Below the pieces are notes generated by a model, which worked only from the letters and a program-made list of their open reading frames with translations, did no database searches and was not told the origin of the DNA. From NCBI GenBank assembly GCA_945889235.1, contig CAMDBK010000155.1, positions 1-7,206 on the forward strand: DNA of 7,206 nucleotides, written 5' to 3'. The position numbers and the translations under genes were made by a program. This DNA comes from Chitinophaga pinensis (GTDB lineage Bacteria > Bacteroidota > Bacteroidia > SXHM01). Shown in pieces: positions 1 to 6,512 of this stretch (position 1 is the stretch's first letter; the number at the start of each line of letters is the position of its first letter).

Positions 1-770
1 AACACCTGATTTGGGAACGTATGGCAACTCAGACTTCAAACCCGGTGAAGAAAGTGTACCTGCGTTTTCTTGCCAAACGATTGAAAGAATATGAGCTGAA
101 CATACTTTCACACTTTCACGGAATTGCAGCAATAACAGCCGAAGACAAAAACTATTTTACTTCAAAAGGGATTAAAACAAAAGCAGAAGTATTTCCGCTG
201 GGCATTGATTCTGCGCAGTATAAACCGGCACAACTAAAAGAGGTGGAATTTCCTTCCCTCTTTCATCTGGGTTCCATGGACTGGATGCCTAATGAAGAAG
301 GAATTAAATGGTTTCTTGAAAAAGCATGGATTGGAATTCATCAGGAATTCCCTGCATTGAAATTATACCTTGCGGGTAGAAATATGCCTGACTGGTTGCA
401 AACATTAGACATGGAAGGCGTAATAATAAGTGGCGCAGTGGACAATGCGCCTGAGTTTATGCGGAAGAAAGCAATTATGGTTGTTCCTTTATTATCAGGT
501 GGCGGAATGCGGGTGAAAATAGTTGAAGGAATGGCGCTTGGTAAAGCAATTATTTCTACCACCATTGGAGCAGAAGGAATTAATTTTACTGATGGTGAAA
601 ACATTCTTATTGCCGATACTCCTGAACAGTTTGTTCTACAAATCGGCAAGTGTATAAATGACAATGGCTTTTACAACCGCCTTTGCATTAATACACAAAA
701 GAATGCTGCTGCAAATTATGATTACAAACAGATTGCAGGTAAACTTGCAGGTTTTTACAATATGATGTAG
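1..770 (+). CDS. Glycosyltransferase, GT4/GT-B type, 5'-truncated by window edge
   Basis: This is the C-terminal part of a nucleotide-sugar-dependent glycosyltransferase, probably cytoplasmic or membrane-associated and acting in polysaccharide or glycolipid assembly. The first complete codon is at position 3, and the frame is open to the edge, reading HLIWERMATQT. The ATG at 21 is therefore probably internal, because the segment around IWERMA followed by a Lys/Arg-rich helix is what precedes the domain junction in this family. Counting from that Met, GSMDWMPNEEG at 84-94 begins the donor-binding Rossmann domain. Residues 155-187 carry VPLLSGGGMRVKIVEGMA and then GKAIISTTIGAEGI, the nucleotide-sugar binding region with the conserved Glu (E169). 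The C-terminus is complete and stops with TAG. The acceptor and donor sugars cannot be read from the sequence. It converges on mnmE with a 23-bp gap. Family assignment is firm; biological role is unknown. Confidence 0.88.
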   Translation, partial: HLIWERMATQTSNPVKKVYLRFLAKRLKEYELNILSHFHGIAAITAEDKNYFTSKGIKTKAEVFPLGIDSAQYKPAQLKEVEFPSLFHLGSMDWMPNEEGIKWFLEKAWIGIHQEFPALKLYLAGRNMPDWLQTLDMEGVIISGAVDNAPEFMRKKAIMVVPLLSGGGMRVKIVEGMALGKAIISTTIGAEGINFTDGENILIADTPEQFVLQIGKCINDNGFYNRLCINTQKNAAANYDYKQIAGKLAGFYNMM

Positions 771-793
771 GCACACAATTGTTGTGTCCATCC

Positions 794-2182
794 CTATTTA
801 CCGATACAAAACCTACTGAAGATAGAACCCAATAGGTCTTCTGTTGTGACCTTCCCAAGAATTTCTGAAAGGTGATACAACGCTCTGCGGATTTCAACAG
901 CAAGTAAATCACCTGTTATCTTTTTATCTAATCCGTTGTACACATTTTCAAGAGCAGCATTTGCATTGTTCAACGCCTCATAATGCCGTGCATTGGTGAT
1001 GATGGTTTGTCCGCTGCTCAACAGGTCTGCGTTAGCTAATTCCAATAGCCTTGTTTTTAAATCCTCAATATTCAGCTTCTGTTTTGCTGAAATAAACACG
1101 ATGTTATTAAATGTATTAAACTTTTGTTGCAGTTGAGTTAAATCAGAAAGGTCGCATTTATTCGCAACAGCTAACACCGCTGTGTTTTTACCAATCTTTT
1201 CCTTTACTGATTTTATTGCATCAGAAAGTTTTGATGCATCCGAAAGCGTTGCATCGAACAATAAAATAACTACTGATGAAGCATTGATTTTTTCATACGT
1301 GCGCCCTATTCCCAGCGCTTCAATGGTATCAGTTGTCTCGCGTATGCCGGCTGTATCAATAAAACGGAAACGAATTCCTTCCAGCGTAATTTCATCTTCA
1401 ATGGTATCGCGCGTTGTTCCCGCAATTTCAGAAACAATTGCCCGCTCTTCATTCAGCAAAACATTAAGCAGGGTTGATTTTCCTGCGTTGGGTTCGCCTG
1501 CAATGGCAACGGGTATTCCGTTTTTAATAACATTACCCAATGCAAATGAATTGCACAATTCTGAAATATGAAGCCGCAAATCAGAAACTAATTTCTTTAA
1601 TTCATTTCTGTTTGCAAACTCTACATCCTCTTCACTGAAATCAAGTTCCAGTTCTATCATGGAAGCAAAGTAAATCAGTTGCTCACGTAGCTCTTTTATC
1701 TCGCTGGAGAAGCCTCCTCGCATTTGCTGTAACGCAACGCGGTGCGATGCTTCAGAAGAAGAAGCCACTAAATCAGCTACTGCTTCGGCCTGCGACAAAT
1801 CCATTCTGCCGTTCATAAATGCGCGCATGGTATATTCACCGCGGTTAGCAACACGTGCTCCCTGTTTTATAAACAACTGAAACAAGCGCTGCTGTATATA
1901 TCCTGAGCCGTGGCAGGAGATTTCCACCACATCTTCACCGGTAAATGAATTAGGATTTTTGAAAATGCTGATAACAACTTCGTCAATTAATTCCTCGTCC
2001 TCATAAACACTTCCGAAATGCAGCGTATGACTTTTAAACGATGAAAAATCTTTACCGGAGGCGGAACGAAAAACCTTTTCAGTAATAGCAAAAGCCTTAC
2101 TTCCTGAAAGACGCAAAACCGCAATTGCTCCAACTCCGTGAGGAGTTGAAAGCGCAATAATTGTTTCGTCAGAATTGTACAA
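794..2182 (-). CDS. mnmE: tRNA uridine-5-carboxymethylaminomethyl(34) synthesis GTPase MnmE
   Basis: With MnmG, MnmE installs the cmnm5 group on wobble U34 of certain tRNAs, using GTP hydrolysis, methylene-tetrahydrofolate and glycine. The 462-residue length is normal. The N-terminal folate-binding domain begins TIIALSTPHGVGAIAVLRLS (residues 7-26). The G domain has G1 GEPNAGKS (229-236), G2 TTRDT (256-260), G3 DTAG (276-279), G4 NKCD (341-344) and G5 SAK (365-367). The protein ends in the diagnostic FCIGK with catalytic Cys459, so nothing is missing. The start codon is TTG at 2182-2180: the frame is closed by a TAG 6 nt upstream, the homologous N-terminus begins within a few residues of it, and no ATG is available. 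The TAG is the stop of the upstream acyl-CoA synthetase, so translation is probably coupled. A GGGAG lies about 12 nt before the TTG, a poor ribosome site. Identity is certain; the exact start is very likely. Confidence 0.97.
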   Translation of the reverse strand: MYNSDETIIALSTPHGVGAIAVLRLSGSKAFAITEKVFRSASGKDFSSFKSHTLHFGSVYEDEELIDEVVISIFKNPNSFTGEDVVEISCHGSGYIQQRLFQLFIKQGARVANRGEYTMRAFMNGRMDLSQAEAVADLVASSSEASHRVALQQMRGGFSSEIKELREQLIYFASMIELELDFSEEDVEFANRNELKKLVSDLRLHISELCNSFALGNVIKNGIPVAIAGEPNAGKSTLLNVLLNEERAIVSEIAGTTRDTIEDEITLEGIRFRFIDTAGIRETTDTIEALGIGRTYEKINASSVVILLFDATLSDASKLSDAIKSVKEKIGKNTAVLAVANKCDLSDLTQLQQKFNTFNNIVFISAKQKLNIEDLKTRLLELANADLLSSGQTIITNARHYEALNNANAALENVYNGLDKKITGDLLAVEIRRALYHLSEILGKVTTEDLLGSIFSRFCIGK

Positions 2183-2188
2183 GGCTGC

Positions 2189-3838
2189 CTAATTCTCCCA
2201 CACTACTTCTGTAGTACTTGAATACCACACCTCGTATTTATTGCGGTGGATTTTCTCCACTTCGTTGCGTTTTATTTTAAGTGTTGGAGTAAGTAATTTA
2301 TTCTCCACTGTCCAGTCGCCTTTCAACACTACCATGCGTTTGAGCATTTCATGTTTGTCGAGTTTAGGATTTACAATTCCCATGGTTGCTGCAAGACTGC
2401 GCTCAATTTCTTCCTTCGCTTTTTTCTTGCCCGCTTCCGAAAGCGTAATCATTGCAATGGGTTGCGCAATTCCATCACCTACTACACACACCTGATCTAT
2501 GTCTTCGTTCACTGAAATTTTCATTTCAATAGGTGCCGGAGCAACGTATTTTCCTTTGGTAGTTTTAAAAATATCTTTCACTCTTCCTGTAATTTGCAGG
2601 TAGCCCTCACTGTCTATTCTTCCTTCATCACCGGTGCGCAAATAACCATCTTCTGTAAAGGTATCCTTAGTCATTTGCGGTTCTTTATAATAGCCCAACA
2701 TCAGTCCTTCATGCTTTGTAAGCACTTCATTTTGTTCACTCAGTTTTACTTCTACATGTGGCAGTGACTGACCTACACAACCAATTTTTATTTTTCCGGG
2801 AAGTGTAACATGCGAGTAACAGCAGTTCTCTGTCATGGCATACGCTTCCTGAATTTTTATGTCCAAACGTTCAAACCAACGAATAAGTGAAGCCGGCATG
2901 GGAGCCGCGCCCACAAAGACATTGGTGGCTCCCGATAAACCTAATCCTGTTTTTACTTTCTTTCTTACAACAGAGTTAAGCAAAGGAATATTCAGAAAAA
3001 TATTGAGTTTACTCTGCGGCATTTTTCCAAGAATTCCCTGCTGAAATTTACTCCAGATACGCGGCACACCAAGGAAAACAGTTGGCTGAACCTCTGCAAG
3101 ATTTTTAGCAAACTTATCCAGCGACTCAGCAAAAGCTATGCATCCGCCAGAATATAATCCACCTAATTCAACCAGAAAACGTTCTGCAATGTGGCAAAGA
3201 GGAAGGTATGAAAAGAATTTTGAGCTATTATCAATGTTTATCAACTTCACAGCGTTTTCAGCCGTGAATGAAAAATTGTGAAAGCTGTGCATTACTCCTT
3301 TCGGCATTCCGGTTGTTCCGGAGGTATAGATAATAGTGGCCAAATCTTTAGGTGCGCGAATAACATTGTTCTGAACAGGTTTTACATCTTTAACCAGATC
3401 ATCCCAGGTTTCGTAACCGGGCTCGGTATAAAACGGAAACGAAATGCAACGCACACCTGCAGGAACACCTGGGCGCATGGCTTTCCAGTCGTCAAGTTTA
3501 CCTACAAAACAAATTTTCGCCTCACTGTGTTCCAAAATCAGTTTCACTGTTTCGGCATTCAGGTTAGGATACATGGGAACAGAAATATGTCCCGACATCA
3601 TAATAGCAAGGTCGCTGAAAATCCAGTGAGCGCAGTTTTTTGATATCAATGCAATATTGCTTCCTGCCGGAAGGTTCATTTCTTTCAGTGCTCCTGCCAT
3701 TTTGCGCACTTCTTCGCCTGTTTGTTTCCAGGTCCATTCGTGCCATTTATCATTAATGGGTTGACGAAGAAAAACTTTGTCTGGAGTTTCTTTTTCCCAT
3801 TTGTAAAGCATTTCTAGCGGAGAGAGGTAAGTTGCCAT
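2189..3838 (-). CDS. Long-chain fatty acid--CoA ligase (AMP-dependent synthetase)
   Basis: This enzyme activates fatty acids to acyl-CoA through an acyl-adenylate, feeding beta-oxidation or lipid synthesis. It has 549 residues, within the range of the bacterial FadD15/FAA1-like subgroup. The adenylate-forming motifs are present in order: P-loop YTSGTTGMPKG (171-181), LPLCHIAER (212-220), GAAPMP (310-315), the adenine/Thr motif QEAYAMTEN (330-338), LRTGDEG (400-406) and the hinge GRVKDIFK (418-425). The C-terminal LTPTLKIKR (516-524) carries the probable catalytic lysine K521. The form LTPTLKxKR, rather than PKTxxGK, points to the long-chain subgroup. The start is the ATG at 3838, with an in-frame TAA 12 nt upstream leaving almost no alternative. 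It is the first gene of a leftward pair with mnmE, whose TTG start lies 6 nt after this gene's TAG. Chain-length preference cannot be read from the sequence. Confidence 0.93.
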   Translation of the reverse strand: MATYLSPLEMLYKWEKETPDKVFLRQPINDKWHEWTWKQTGEEVRKMAGALKEMNLPAGSNIALISKNCAHWIFSDLAIMMSGHISVPMYPNLNAETVKLILEHSEAKICFVGKLDDWKAMRPGVPAGVRCISFPFYTEPGYETWDDLVKDVKPVQNNVIRAPKDLATIIYTSGTTGMPKGVMHSFHNFSFTAENAVKLINIDNSSKFFSYLPLCHIAERFLVELGGLYSGGCIAFAESLDKFAKNLAEVQPTVFLGVPRIWSKFQQGILGKMPQSKLNIFLNIPLLNSVVRKKVKTGLGLSGATNVFVGAAPMPASLIRWFERLDIKIQEAYAMTENCCYSHVTLPGKIKIGCVGQSLPHVEVKLSEQNEVLTKHEGLMLGYYKEPQMTKDTFTEDGYLRTGDEGRIDSEGYLQITGRVKDIFKTTKGKYVAPAPIEMKISVNEDIDQVCVVGDGIAQPIAMITLSEAGKKKAKEEIERSLAATMGIVNPKLDKHEMLKRMVVLKGDWTVENKLLTPTLKIKRNEVEKIHRNKYEVWYSSTTEVVWEN

Positions 3839-3840
3839 AA

Positions 3841-3882
3841 TGTTAGTGTATTAATGTGTTAGTGTTTTAAAGTGTTTGTGTT
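3841..3882. repeat. Imperfect 16-bp tandem repeat in the acyl-CoA synthetase leader
   Basis: Read on the minus strand, two 16-mers, AACACAAACACTTTAA (3882-3867) and AACACTAACACATTAA (3866-3851), are directly adjacent and match at 14 of 16 positions. A third partial copy, TACACTAACA (3850-3841), runs up to the start codon of the acyl-CoA synthetase gene. The minus-strand version has almost no G, so the mRNA leader just before the ATG should be unstructured. That may help ribosome access in a phylum that relies little on Shine-Dalgarno pairing. Function is inferred. Confidence 0.6.
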
Positions 3883-3942
3883 GTTATCCCGAGCGTAGTT
3901 GAAGGGTAAAAATAATAGCGGTTCGACTACGCTCACCGTGAC
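3883..3942. repeat. REP-like inverted repeat in the divergent intergenic region
   Basis: The arms GAGCGTAGTTGAA (3891-3903) and TTCGACTACGCTC (3922-3934) are inverted copies with one mismatch (a G-U pair in RNA), separated by an 18-nt loop. Weaker similarity continues outward: GTTATCCC on the left against CCGTGAC on the right. From memory, palindromes beginning GTCATCCCGAGCG and ending CGCTCAGGGTGACA are scattered between genes in many Bacteroidota genomes, and this looks like a diverged copy. It is more GC-rich than its surroundings. It falls inside the predicted 5' leader of the acyl-CoA synthetase transcript, where it would form a stable RNA hairpin. No transposase is nearby. Confidence 0.7.
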
Positions 3943-3954
3943 AATTAAATCAAT

Positions 3955-3962
3955 TACATTTG
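3955..3962 (+). promoter_or_regulatory. Candidate -7 box for the flavin oxidoreductase gene
   Basis: TACATTTG matches the Bacteroidota -7 consensus TAnnTTTG exactly and lies 53 bp before the ATG at 4016, giving a short A/T-rich leader. No TTG is found at the expected 17-23 bp upstream (only a GTG at 14 bp), so the match rests on one box and could be chance in AT-rich DNA. Confidence 0.35.
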
Positions 3963-3978
3963 CATTCTTATTTTTTTT

Positions 3979-4009
3979 CAAAATTAGAATTCTATTTTCA
4001 AAAAACAAA
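3979..4009 (-). promoter_or_regulatory. Candidate Bacteroidota-type promoter for acyl-CoA synthetase-mnmE
   Basis: On the minus strand, TTTG (4009-4006), a 19-bp spacer and TAATTTTG (3986-3979) match the phylum's -33/-7 promoter arrangement (TTG, 17-23 bp, TAnnTTTG) in both boxes and in spacing. Transcription would begin near 3972, giving a leader of about 135 nt that contains the inverted repeat and the tandem repeat. The element reaches within 7 bp of the divergent gene's start codon, so the two transcription units may interfere. Not experimentally supported. Confidence 0.45.
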
Positions 4010-4015
4010 TTATAA

Positions 4016-5038
4016 ATGAAATTATCAACTAAAGTAACCGAACTGCTGGACATTGAATTTCCCATTATTATGGCTCCGATGTTTCTTGTTTCCAATGAAG
4101 CTATGATGAAATCAGCAATGGATTCAGGCATTATGGGATGTTTTCCATCACTGAATTACCGTCACGAAGGAGAATTTGAAAGTATACTGGATACGTTGAA
4201 CGATTACAAAACAAAAAATAAAGTAAGCGGCAACTACGGTGTAAATCTTATTGTGCAGAAATCGAATCCGCTTTTTGTAAAACACCTGAAAGCCTGCGTT
4301 GATAAAAAAGTTCCGTTCTATATTACTTCACTTGGCAGTCCTGCCGAAGTGATCGAAAAAGCGCATAGCTATGGTGCAAAGGTTTTTTGTGATGTTACCA
4401 ATGTGGAGCATGCACAGAAATGCTTTGATTTAGGTTGTGATGGATTTATTGCTGTGGGACAAGGCGCAGGCGGACATGCAGGTCCGTTTCCGCTGCAATT
4501 ACTTGTTCCTTCATTGAAAAAGAAATTTCCTAATATGCCAGTGGTTTCTGCCGGAAGTGTGGCAACAGGCGCTGGAATTGTTTCCATGTTAGCAGTAGGC
4601 GCTGAAGGTGTTTCAATAGGAACACGTTATATCGCATGCCCTGAGGCCGGTGTAAATGATGCCTACAAAAACGCGATTGTGGATTCTAAAATGAAAGACA
4701 TTGTAATGACTGATAAAATTTCAGGAACGCCATGTACCATTATTGATACCCCTTACGCTAAAAAGATTGGCTACAAACAAAACTGGATTGAAAAACAACT
4801 GAGCACCAACAAGCGCACAAAGAAGTATTTTAAAATGCTGATTGCCCTTCGCGGAATGCAGCGCCTGGAGAAATCAATTAAGCCTGCGAGTTACGATACA
4901 CTGTGGTGTGCCGGGCAAAGCGTTGAAATGATTGATGAGATAATGCCGGTAAAACAAATTACCGAAAAGCTGATGAATGAAACTTTTGAAACCCTTGCGC
5001 AATTGAAAAATCTGGCAGCAAAAGAGGTGATGGCCTGA
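4016..5038 (+). CDS. NAD(P)H-dependent flavin oxidoreductase / nitronate monooxygenase family
   Basis: This is an FMN-binding TIM-barrel enzyme of the 2-nitropropane dioxygenase family. Members oxidise alkyl nitronates or act as NAD(P)H oxidoreductases, and the related FabK reduces enoyl-ACP. The 340-residue length is normal for the family. The N-terminal DIEFPIIMAPM (12-22) is the first FMN-contacting strand. GQGAGGHAG (148-156) carries the family's active-site His (H154), SAGSVATG (178-185) and GVSIGTRYIA (198-207) form the FMN phosphate site, and the C-terminal helical tail is complete. The ATG at 4016 is directly preceded by an in-frame TAA, which fixes the start. There is no Shine-Dalgarno sequence, only an A-rich leader. 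It is divergent from the acyl-CoA synthetase and converges on the SiaB-like gene with a 6-nt gap. The neighbouring lipid gene makes a fatty-acid role conceivable, but the substrate cannot be assigned. Confidence 0.88.
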   Translation: MKLSTKVTELLDIEFPIIMAPMFLVSNEAMMKSAMDSGIMGCFPSLNYRHEGEFESILDTLNDYKTKNKVSGNYGVNLIVQKSNPLFVKHLKACVDKKVPFYITSLGSPAEVIEKAHSYGAKVFCDVTNVEHAQKCFDLGCDGFIAVGQGAGGHAGPFPLQLLVPSLKKKFPNMPVVSAGSVATGAGIVSMLAVGAEGVSIGTRYIACPEAGVNDAYKNAIVDSKMKDIVMTDKISGTPCTIIDTPYAKKIGYKQNWIEKQLSTNKRTKKYFKMLIALRGMQRLEKSIKPASYDTLWCAGQSVEMIDEIMPVKQITEKLMNETFETLAQLKNLAAKEVMA

Positions 5039-5044
5039 ACTTTT

Positions 5045-5620
5045 TTATAACGTTACCTGATTATCGTTTATTGATAATTTGTAACTGAAAAACGAGAAGC
5101 TGTCTGATAAAGGAGTAAAGTGATAGTCTATTCTATTCTGAGCTTTTCTAATCATATCAATCAATCCAAGTCCGGCTCCGTTTTTATCAGTAAATGGCAA
5201 ATGAACTATTGTGTGTCTGTAAAGTATACGTAGTTCATCCTGATTTAGGCTGTTCAGATAATCTAATCTGCTTTGAAGAAATTGTTGATGTTGAAGAGTA
5301 ACGGTATTTCCGGTAAGTACAAAAAATTTATTTTCTTCATTTCTACCTACAATCAGCAGCGGATCAACCGGAATGGGGCAATTGTGCAATCCATGCGAAA
5401 AAATATTTTGAATGGATTCAATGGCAATGTTAATTGCTTTTTTTTTATTCTTTAAATCGCAATTTTGCTTTTCAATTTTATCAGTTACAAACTTAATAAT
5501 TGTTTGACCGTTATTTTTTTTAAGTGAGCAGGAACGCACTAATATCAGTTGACTTTGACGCATCAACGACTCTAAGTTCCATATTTTTTCAACTAAATTA
5601 TACGGGTGATTTACTTCCAT
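5045..5620 (-). CDS. SiaB-family (DUF6272) GHKL-type protein kinase
   Basis: The 191-residue protein resembles the SiaB family. In Pseudomonas, SiaB is a GHKL-fold kinase that phosphorylates the small partner SiaC, opposed by the phosphatase SiaA. An ATPase N-box is visible at 63-78 (NIAIESIQNIFSHG, with E68, N72 and H76). A glycine-rich ATP lid follows in DKNGAGLGLIDMIRK (145-159). The final strand, FSFFSYKLSI (175-184), is typical of the family. There is no HisKA domain, so it is not a classical histidine kinase, and no signal peptide or membrane span. The start is the ATG at 5620, with an in-frame TAA 6 nt upstream. No siaC-like or PP2C-like gene is in the window, so any partner is encoded elsewhere. 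It lies 30 nt downstream of the putative miniprotein gene and is divergent from the response regulator. Family assignment is good; partner and output are unknown. Confidence 0.82.
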   Translation of the reverse strand: MEVNHPYNLVEKIWNLESLMRQSQLILVRSCSLKKNNGQTIIKFVTDKIEKQNCDLKNKKKAINIAIESIQNIFSHGLHNCPIPVDPLLIVGRNEENKFFVLTGNTVTLQHQQFLQSRLDYLNSLNQDELRILYRHTIVHLPFTDKNGAGLGLIDMIRKAQNRIDYHFTPLSDSFSFFSYKLSINDNQVTL

Positions 5621-5650
5621 AAAAAATTATTCTTCCCTTTTTAGATTCAA

Positions 5651-5743
5651 TTACTTTGAGCAGGAAATGTACACCATTATTACTACAGTTGCAATAAGGG
5701 TTATTGCTGTTATAAATGGCAAGTTATGTTTAATTAGTTTCAT
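5651..5743 (-). CDS. Putative 30-residue single-span membrane protein
   Basis: An ATG at 5743, preceded two codons earlier by an in-frame TAG, opens 30 codons ending in TAA. The N-terminus MKLIKHN is positively charged. Residues 8-27 (LPFITAITLIATVVIMVYIS) form one uninterrupted hydrophobic helix of membrane-spanning length, and the tail is CSK. This is the classic layout of a bacterial small membrane protein with its N-terminus in the cytoplasm. The single Cys is near the C-terminus, so it is not a lipoprotein lipobox. It is on the same strand as the SiaB-like kinase and ends 30 nt before that gene's start, so cotranscription is likely. I do not recognise a family. AT-rich DNA readily gives hydrophobic chance ORFs, and the opposite strand here also has an ORF of 30 codons, so it needs conservation or expression support. 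Confidence 0.42.
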   Translation of the reverse strand: MKLIKHNLPFITAITLIATVVIMVYISCSK

Positions 5744-5830
5744 CAACTACTATGGTTAATTTATAATTGTTGTTTATTATTGCAATCAATAACAGAATAC
5801 AAAGTAAAGCACAGATTATCGTTTGTTGGC

Positions 5831-5848
5831 ATACCTAGCATTAGGTAT
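5831..5848. promoter_or_regulatory. Perfect dyad resembling a NarL 7-2-7 operator before the response regulator gene
   Basis: ATACCTAGCATTAGGTAT is a perfect inverted repeat with 7-bp arms and a 4-bp centre, ending 8 bp before the regulator's ATG. It can be read as TACCTAG, 2 bp, TTAGGTA. Each half matches 6 of 7 positions of the NarL heptamer TACYYMT, in the inverted 7-2-7 spacing used by NarL/LuxR-type regulators. Autoregulation by the downstream gene product is the obvious inference. As RNA, the same sequence could instead form a hairpin just upstream of the start codon. It is the only strong dyad in the 113 bp between the miniprotein gene and the regulator. Confidence 0.5.
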
Positions 5849-5856
5849 ATTTCAGT

Positions 5857-6504
5857 ATGAAAAATAAAACAAGAAAGCAACTTAAAACTATAATTATTGC
5901 AGACGATCATCCTATGTTTGCCAATGGTTTAGCATCTGTTATAAGTGAGTTTACACCTTATAAGGTTTTAGCGATTGTTTCAAATGGTAAAGATTTACTT
6001 CATAAGCTTAACTCTGTTCAGCCTGATATGGTATTGCTTGATATTAACATGCCACAGGTAAATGGAATTTCAGCTGCTCAGGAAATAAAAAAACGTTTTC
6101 CTGGAATTAAAATACTTGTAATTTCAATGTATGGTAAAGAAGTTCTTCGTCAGCTGAATAATGAAGTGGAGGTTGATGGCTACATTTCTAAACTAAGCGA
6201 AGGAAAAGTGTTTACAGAAACTCTTATTATGGTAATGGAGGGCAAGAAAATTATAGTAAAACAAAAACGAGAAGTAAGTAAATCAGTTTCAGTAAGAGAT
6301 AATTTTCAAGAAAAAATGAACCTTACCGACAGGCAAAAAGAAATTCTGCGTTTCATAAAAAAAGGGTTAAGCACAAAAGCCATTTCTGAAAAACTTAACC
6401 TCAGCATACACACCATTAATACCCACCGAAAAAATATATGCCATAAACTGGGTATAACTTCACCAAATGCTTTGGTAAAATGGGTTTTTGAAAATGAATT
6501 ATAA
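5857..6504 (+). CDS. NarL/FixJ-family response regulator (REC-LuxR HTH)
   Basis: This cytoplasmic two-component transcription factor has 215 residues, the usual length. The receiver domain (about 10-130) begins TIIIADDHPMF with acidic-pocket D16 and D17. The phosphoacceptor is D62 in LLDINMP, the switch Ser is S90 (VISMYG) and the conserved Lys is K112, so all phosphorylation residues are present. After a basic linker, the LuxR-type helix-turn-helix at 155-210 shows LTDRQKEILRFIKKGLS and the recognition-helix region NLSIHTINTHRKNICHKL. The ATG at 5857 is fixed by an in-frame TAG at 5842, inside the upstream dyad. The gene is divergent from the miniprotein/SiaB-like pair and converges on the interrupted sensor kinase with an 8-nt gap. 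That kinase is the natural candidate partner because HisKA_3 kinases pair with NarL-type regulators. Target genes are unknown; the dyad suggests autoregulation. Confidence 0.93.
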   Translation: MKNKTRKQLKTIIIADDHPMFANGLASVISEFTPYKVLAIVSNGKDLLHKLNSVQPDMVLLDINMPQVNGISAAQEIKKRFPGIKILVISMYGKEVLRQLNNEVEVDGYISKLSEGKVFTETLIMVMEGKKIIVKQKREVSKSVSVRDNFQEKMNLTDRQKEILRFIKKGLSTKAISEKLNLSIHTINTHRKNICHKLGITSPNALVKWVFENEL

Positions 6505-6512
6505 AAGATTGC

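Noticed and set aside
773..787. Small hairpin ACACAA-TTG-TTGTGT in the gap between the convergent glycosyltransferase and mnmE genes, considered as a bidirectional terminator
   Set aside because: The 6-bp AT-rich stem is weak, and there is no T-tract on either strand after it.
3278..3643. Plus-strand ORF of 121 codons opposite the acyl-CoA synthetase gene
   Set aside because: It lies wholly within a well-supported gene on the other strand, and its translation shows no recognisable domain or start context.
3859..4131. Minus-strand ORF of 90 codons across the divergent intergenic region and the start of the flavin oxidoreductase
   Set aside because: It overlaps promoter elements, the inverted repeat and the first 38 codons of a clear gene, and it shows no domain-like sequence.
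5052..5085. Nested inverted repeat GTTAC / ATTATC / GATAAT / GTAAC at the 3' end of the SiaB-like gene, considered as a terminator for the convergent pair
   Set aside because: It is AT-rich and bulged, lies inside the coding region, and is not followed by a T-run on either strand. The T-run at 5041-5046 is on the wrong side for the plus transcript, and for the minus transcript it becomes an A-run.
5667..5759. Plus-strand ORF of 30 codons opposite the putative miniprotein
   Set aside because: It has a mid-span Arg and a Gly-Lys break, no charged N-terminus and no same-strand partner close by. The minus-strand reading makes a much better membrane protein.
5846..5853. TATATTTC just before the response regulator, a 7-of-8 match to the -7 consensus
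   Set aside because: It would place the transcription start at or inside the coding sequence, it lacks the final G, and it overlaps the dyad.
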